33,643 nt of DNA from Lentimicrobium sp. (GTDB lineage Bacteria; Bacteroidota; Bacteroidia; Bacteroidales; Lentimicrobiaceae). Location: assembly GCA_023957275.1 (NCBI GenBank), contig JAMLHF010000047.1, positions 1-33,643 on the forward strand. Reading direction: 5' to 3'. Positions 29,777 to 33,643 of the stretch are shown in pieces. The first letter of the stretch is position 1; each line of letters begins with the position of its first letter. The notes under the pieces were generated by a model that had not been told where the DNA came from, ran no database searches, and was given only the letters and a program-made list of their open reading frames with translations. Both the position numbers and the translations under genes were made by a program.

Positions 29777-31006
29777 ATGAAAATGAAAAAACCTGAAATG
29801 CACTGGCAGATACTAATCGCATTGATAGCCGGGACTCTTTTTGCAGTATACTTACCTGATCAGACGGTGTGGATCAGCTGGATGGGAGACCTCTTTCTTA
29901 AGCTGCTCAAGATGGTGATCATCCCACTGATTGTCAGCTCTATAATTACAGGAATTGCCGGAATCGGAACCCCCGAGAGTCTTGGAAGGTTGGGCTTGAA
30001 AACCGTTGGGTTTTATTTTTTCACAAGTTTTCTGGCGATTATTCTGGGGCTTACCCTGGTAAATCTCATAAAACCCGGAGTCGGGGCTGATTTATCCTTT
30101 GCTGTAACAATGGAGACCCTGCCTGCTGCGGATCAATCACTCGGGCAGTTGCTTATAGGGGCTATACCCGAAAACATATTTAAATCCCTGTCTGAGGGGA
30201 ACATGTTGCCTGTAATCTTCTTTTCCATGGTGTTTGGTTATTTTGCAAATCTGACCTCAAGCGCTCATCAACAAGTCATCCACCGCTTCTTTAATTCAGT
30301 TTTTGAAGTTATGATGAAAATAACCATGGCAGTAATCAGGCTTACTCCTCTGGGTGTTTTTGCCATTATTGCCACTGTAATTTCAAGATATTCCGGGGAT
30401 GCGAATTCCCTTACGCAGATTTTCTCACGAATGGGCCTGTATATGCTCACTGTGCTGATGGCGTTATTCATTCATGCCTTTTTCACACTGCACCTTGTGA
30501 TATGGATATTTAATCGAATTAATCCTCTCCGGCATTTTAAAAATATGTCAATCCCTTTACTGACGGCCTTTTCAACTTCTTCATCGAGTGCAACCCTTCC
30601 CTTGACTATGGAAGCTGTAGAGTATAAAGATGGTGTTTCGCCACGAATCTCAAGTTTCACACTGCCCTTGGGAGCCACGATCAATATGAATGGTACCGCG
30701 CTTTATGAGTGTATTGCCGCTATTTTTATTGCTCAGGCTTATGGCATTGATCTTACAATAGGGCAACAATTTATTGTAGTAATCACTGCCCTGCTTGCGG
30801 CTGTTGGTTCGGCAGGGATTCCTATGGCTGGTCTTGTAATGATGGCCATTGTTCTGAAAGCCGTAGGTCTGCCACTTGAAGGGATTGGACTGGTTCTGGC
30901 GGTTGACAGGATACTCGATATGTTTCGCACCGCTGTAAATGTTTATGGAGATACCTGTGCGGCTGCCGTGATTGCCAAATCAGAAGGTGAAAAACTGAAT
31001 GTGTAG
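29777..31006 (+). CDS. Dicarboxylate/amino acid:cation symporter (DAACS family)
   Basis: This 409-residue polytopic inner-membrane protein belongs to the glutamate/aspartate/dicarboxylate transporter family. It has KLLKMVIIPLIVSSIITGI (segment 2), the serine-rich hairpin FSTSSSSATLPLT, PLGATINMNGTALYE (the conserved NMDGT motif with Asn), re-entrant loop residues GSAGIPMAG, and DRILDMFRTAVNVYGDTCAA (the conserved DRxxDMxRTxxNVxGD segment with the substrate-carboxylate Arg). It imports Glu, Asp or C4-dicarboxylates coupled to Na+ or H+. The variant NMNGTA may affect ion coupling. The stop is 5 bp from the convergent kinase stop. Confidence 0.95.
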   Translation: MKMKKPEMHWQILIALIAGTLFAVYLPDQTVWISWMGDLFLKLLKMVIIPLIVSSIITGIAGIGTPESLGRLGLKTVGFYFFTSFLAIILGLTLVNLIKPGVGADLSFAVTMETLPAADQSLGQLLIGAIPENIFKSLSEGNMLPVIFFSMVFGYFANLTSSAHQQVIHRFFNSVFEVMMKITMAVIRLTPLGVFAIIATVISRYSGDANSLTQIFSRMGLYMLTVLMALFIHAFFTLHLVIWIFNRINPLRHFKNMSIPLLTAFSTSSSSATLPLTMEAVEYKDGVSPRISSFTLPLGATINMNGTALYECIAAIFIAQAYGIDLTIGQQFIVVITALLAAVGSAGIPMAGLVMMAIVLKAVGLPLEGIGLVLAVDRILDMFRTAVNVYGDTCAAAVIAKSEGEKLNV

Positions 31007-31027
31007 CCGGATTATAATATAATCGGC
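31006..31027. terminator. Hairpin shared by two convergent genes
   Basis: GCC-G-GATTAT (31006-31015 region) pairs with ATAATC-GGC (ending 31027), leaving a single bulged G. The structure overlaps the stop codons of both the symporter and the sensor-kinase gene. It has no strong T-run and is probably a weak bidirectional terminator. Confidence 0.35.
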
Positions 31028-33643
31028 AGATTGATACGTACGCGTGTTCCTGCCGGGTTGCCCTGCTTATCAAATAAATCAGTATAAATAATCTTCATTT
31101 CAATTCCATAAAGGCTATTCAATAAACTTAGCCTCGATTCCACGATCGAAACGCCCAGGGATTTATGATTTTTGTCGTTAAGCGCTTTTTCGGCCATAGA
31201 TTGCGCCCGGCCTTTTCCATTATCTTCTACAGTGCAGATTACTTGATTACCAGTTTCATTCAGTTTCAGGTCAACATGGATGTAGCCAGGCCTGTCGATT
31301 CCCATAATACCATGCCATATGGAATTTTCAATGAATGGTTGGATCAGGAAAGCAGGGATATAACATACTTCAGGTTCAATTACAGGATCAATATTCAAAT
31401 AAAATTCAAATTTCTCCTGAAATCTGATTGATTCAAGTTCGAGGTAAATATTCAGGGCTGACACTTCATCATTGAGCGGGACTGCAATCTGTTGTGAATT
31501 GTTTAGCATCAGCCTCATTAGTCTGGAAAATTTAGTAAGGTACTGGGAAGATGAAAGGCGATCATTTTTTATTATATATGATTGTATGCTATTCAGGGTA
31601 TTGAATACAAAATGAGGATCCATCTGCCGCGCAAGGGACTGCTGTCGGTACCAGCTGATATCATTCCTTAGTACAGCTTCATGTCTTATCTGCTTAATCC
31701 TGTAAGAATAAAAAAGAAAGGCAAGTACAGATGCTGCCAGAACCAATATAGTAATAAACCACCAGGTTTTCCAGATGGGAGGCTTAATTATAAAGCTGAT
31801 GATGGCTGGTTGACTACTCATCAAGCCATCAGAATTAACGGCCATCACTTCAAAATGATACTTACCCGATGGTAAAAATGCATATTCAACCTGCGAATTG
31901 GTCGTACTCACCCAGTCTTCGCCCAACCCCTTTAATCTGTATTTATAAACCAGATTACCGGCCTCACGGTAAGAGATACCTGTAAATCTGATGGAAATAA
32001 AATTCTGGTTATGCCTGAAAGAATAACCAGTCCTGACGGGCATATCCTCTTCCATTACGGTGAATCCATTAATATATATGGGAGGCGGATCATTAACAGG
32101 TCTATAATCTTTATGGTTGAAAACTGTAAGGCCTTCATTTGTAGCAATATAAATGAATTCCTGATTCCCAGCTATTTGATTAATTTCATTAGAGATAAGC
32201 CCATGTTGCTTGGAGAACATGAGAATCCTCATTTCATCTGTACCCACTTTGGTAAGATCCAGACAATTTAAACCATTATTGGTTGCAATCCAAAGAAGGT
32301 TGCCGGTAATCAGGAGCGAAGTAACAGAATTACTGGTAAGGCCATGAGAACTGTTCAGATAAATGGCAGTATCATTAGTAAGTACAAGAACACCAAATCC
32401 TTTGGTTCCAAATACTTTAATTTCATCGTTATTAGTTGTTACTATACTTGTAATCCGGTTCTTCAGCATAGGATCTAGTGCGCCCAAATATTCAAATTTC
32501 CTATCTGTAAATTGCCACAATCCACTCGTTGTTCCAAGCAAAAGTTTTGATTTCCCATGCTGTGTAACTGTTTCGACCCTAAGTTCAATACCATCATCTA
32601 AAAATGAGTTATAAATAACTTGTCCATCCTCCAATATAGAAAGACCTGCGGCTTCTCCAAGATAAAGCTTTCCATTTTCATCGGAAAAAATATCTTTGAT
32701 ATTAAAAACCTTTCTGCTATTAATATCAGAAGTCTTATAATATTTATGATTATTGTCATATTTAGATACTTTTTCCCAATCGTATAAATATAAATACTCA
32801 TTAGTTCCTATCCACAGCTTTTCATTAATTCCCTTTTCAAGAGCATATATTACCGAATTAGGACGATCAGAAATCTTTACCTTAGATATAACATTTCCTT
32901 GTAATATATTGATATAAGAATCGTTAGTTCCGACCACAATTTTACCACCTGAAATTGAAAGGCAATTAATTTTATTGTTGCTTAATCCATCTGACACCTG
33001 AAAGCTGTAAAAACTTTCCGAAGCTAGATAAAACACCCCATTTTCAAGGGTTGAAAACCACCTGCCTCCTTCGTTATCAATAACCATGGATGAAATGGAT
33101 AAGCTTTCCAAATATTTATTCAAAGGCTCACTTTGAATATTTCCATCATTATAAACAGAAATACCTGATTTATCTTTTCCAACCCATAAATTGCCCTTCT
33201 CATCCAGATTCATCCAAAATATCCTGTCTTCAAGATTCTCAATAATATAATTACCATCGGGCCAAAGCTTAACAAGAAGTTCATTGTAAGCAAAATAAAC
33301 TTCACCCCGATTTCCCTTTAAAACCAGCAGATTCCCAAACGAATAGGTCCGGGAACGCCATATCTCAACTTCTTTTGATATCTCTTTTGTATAGACTTCT
33401 GCCATTAATATATCATCCGAATTTTCACCGGATTGATAAATAAAAAGATGATCTTCGATTTCCAAAATACTGATCCCTTCAAAATTCTTAGTTCCTCCTT
33501 GTATATAATTGACTTTTCCCGAAGGCATAATATTAATTACAGAAGCCTTCCTGTATAATGTAAAAAAAATTCCCCCATCACGGTCAACTTTAAATGACTT
33601 TTTAACAGGCACTTGTCCCTTGCCGGTGAGGCTTCTTAAAACA
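31012..33643 (-). CDS. Propeller-Y_Y_Y-LytS-type sensor histidine kinase, 5' truncated by window edge
   Basis: The frame is open to the right window edge: codons continue upstream of the GTG at 33612. The start, and probably more propeller repeats and a signal peptide, therefore lie outside. The visible 870 or so residues hold many two-component regulator-propeller repeats of the type GNLWVGKDKSGISVYNDG, LWIGTNEYLYLYD and LWIATNNGLNCLD. A Y_Y_Y domain follows (YKYRLKGLGEDWVSTTNSQV), then one membrane segment (WWFITILVLAASVLAFLFYS). The LytS-type kinase has the phospho-acceptor His in QMDPHFVFNTLNSIQ (codon 31612-31614) and an ATP-binding EDNGKGR. Unlike SusR-type hybrid sensors it has no fused receiver or AraC domain, so a LytTR-type regulator is expected upstream, beyond the window. 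It is AT-rich at the 5' end. It probably senses a periplasmic ligand, perhaps a sugar; this is inference. Confidence 0.92.
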   Translation of the reverse strand, partial: VLRSLTGKGQVPVKKSFKVDRDGGIFFTLYRKASVINIMPSGKVNYIQGGTKNFEGISILEIEDHLFIYQSGENSDDILMAEVYTKEISKEVEIWRSRTYSFGNLLVLKGNRGEVYFAYNELLVKLWPDGNYIIENLEDRIFWMNLDEKGNLWVGKDKSGISVYNDGNIQSEPLNKYLESLSISSMVIDNEGGRWFSTLENGVFYLASESFYSFQVSDGLSNNKINCLSISGGKIVVGTNDSYINILQGNVISKVKISDRPNSVIYALEKGINEKLWIGTNEYLYLYDWEKVSKYDNNHKYYKTSDINSRKVFNIKDIFSDENGKLYLGEAAGLSILEDGQVIYNSFLDDGIELRVETVTQHGKSKLLLGTTSGLWQFTDRKFEYLGALDPMLKNRITSIVTTNNDEIKVFGTKGFGVLVLTNDTAIYLNSSHGLTSNSVTSLLITGNLLWIATNNGLNCLDLTKVGTDEMRILMFSKQHGLISNEINQIAGNQEFIYIATNEGLTVFNHKDYRPVNDPPPIYINGFTVMEEDMPVRTGYSFRHNQNFISIRFTGISYREAGNLVYKYRLKGLGEDWVSTTNSQVEYAFLPSGKYHFEVMAVNSDGLMSSQPAIISFIIKPPIWKTWWFITILVLAASVLAFLFYSYRIKQIRHEAVLRNDISWYRQQSLARQMDPHFVFNTLNSIQSYIIKNDRLSSSQYLTKFSRLMRLMLNNSQQIAVPLNDEVSALNIYLELESIRFQEKFEFYLNIDPVIEPEVCYIPAFLIQPFIENSIWHGIMGIDRPGYIHVDLKLNETGNQVICTVEDNGKGRAQSMAEKALNDKNHKSLGVSIVESRLSLLNSLYGIEMKIIYTDLFDKQGNPAGTRVRINLPIIL

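Overview
The window looks like chromosomal DNA from an uncultured or environmental member of the Bacteroidota, probably Bacteroidales-like. Three things support this. Two secreted proteins end in type IX secretion (T9SS) sorting domains. Several promoters fit the Bacteroidota -33/-7 pattern (TTTG, then TAnnTTTG). The family set is also typical: MacB/FtsX-type permeases of about 800 residues, a PIN-PhoH protein, short SSBs, a propeller-LytS sensor kinase and a Lumazine_bd_2 protein. No rRNA, tRNA, CRISPR array, transposase or phage gene was seen.

Region 1 (1-4536, plus strand) is a compact run: the end of a sigma-54 response regulator, its overlapping NtrY/NtrB-like histidine kinase, a nitroreductase-family flavoprotein, an M28 zinc-peptidase lipoprotein resembling glutaminyl cyclase, and a RibD-C/DHFR-like reductase. 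It converges on a minus-strand pair (4542-6777), a PIN-PhoH ATPase and a lipocalin lipoprotein.

Region 2 (7007-8722) holds three tandem paralogous ssb genes on the minus strand, ending at a clear terminator. All three lack the acidic C-terminal tail of canonical SSB. A divergent promoter reads into a 32-residue Lys-rich protein gene followed by a perfect palindrome. Region 3 (8837-11043) is AT-richer and accessory-looking. It contains a secreted T9SS protein, a decayed T9SS-cargo pseudogene, a 108-bp long inverted-repeat element and a small zinc-ribbon protein.

Region 4 (11073-15148) carries pgk with promoter and terminator, then a minus-strand sodium:solute symporter overlapping a divergent alanine-racemase-family gene. 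Region 5 (15149-20625) has an unassigned leader-like spacer with hairpins, a secreted GH3 glycosidase with a PA14 insert, and a large TPR protein. Region 6 (20918-26305) encodes two tandem MacB/FtsX-like permeases and a small secreted NTF2-fold protein.

Region 7 (26328-33643) has a tRNA-dihydrouridine synthase, a TetR-type regulator, a secreted Asp-box (sialidase-like) T9SS protein, a DAACS dicarboxylate/amino-acid symporter and the 3' part of a propeller-Y_Y_Y-LytS sensor kinase. The last two converge within 5 bp. Most of the window is ordinary metabolism and envelope biology. The least explained parts are the ssb triplet with its regulatory spacer, the 10556-10663 inverted-repeat element, the Lys-rich miniprotein and the symporter-racemase pair. 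No clear new multi-gene defence or mobile system was found.
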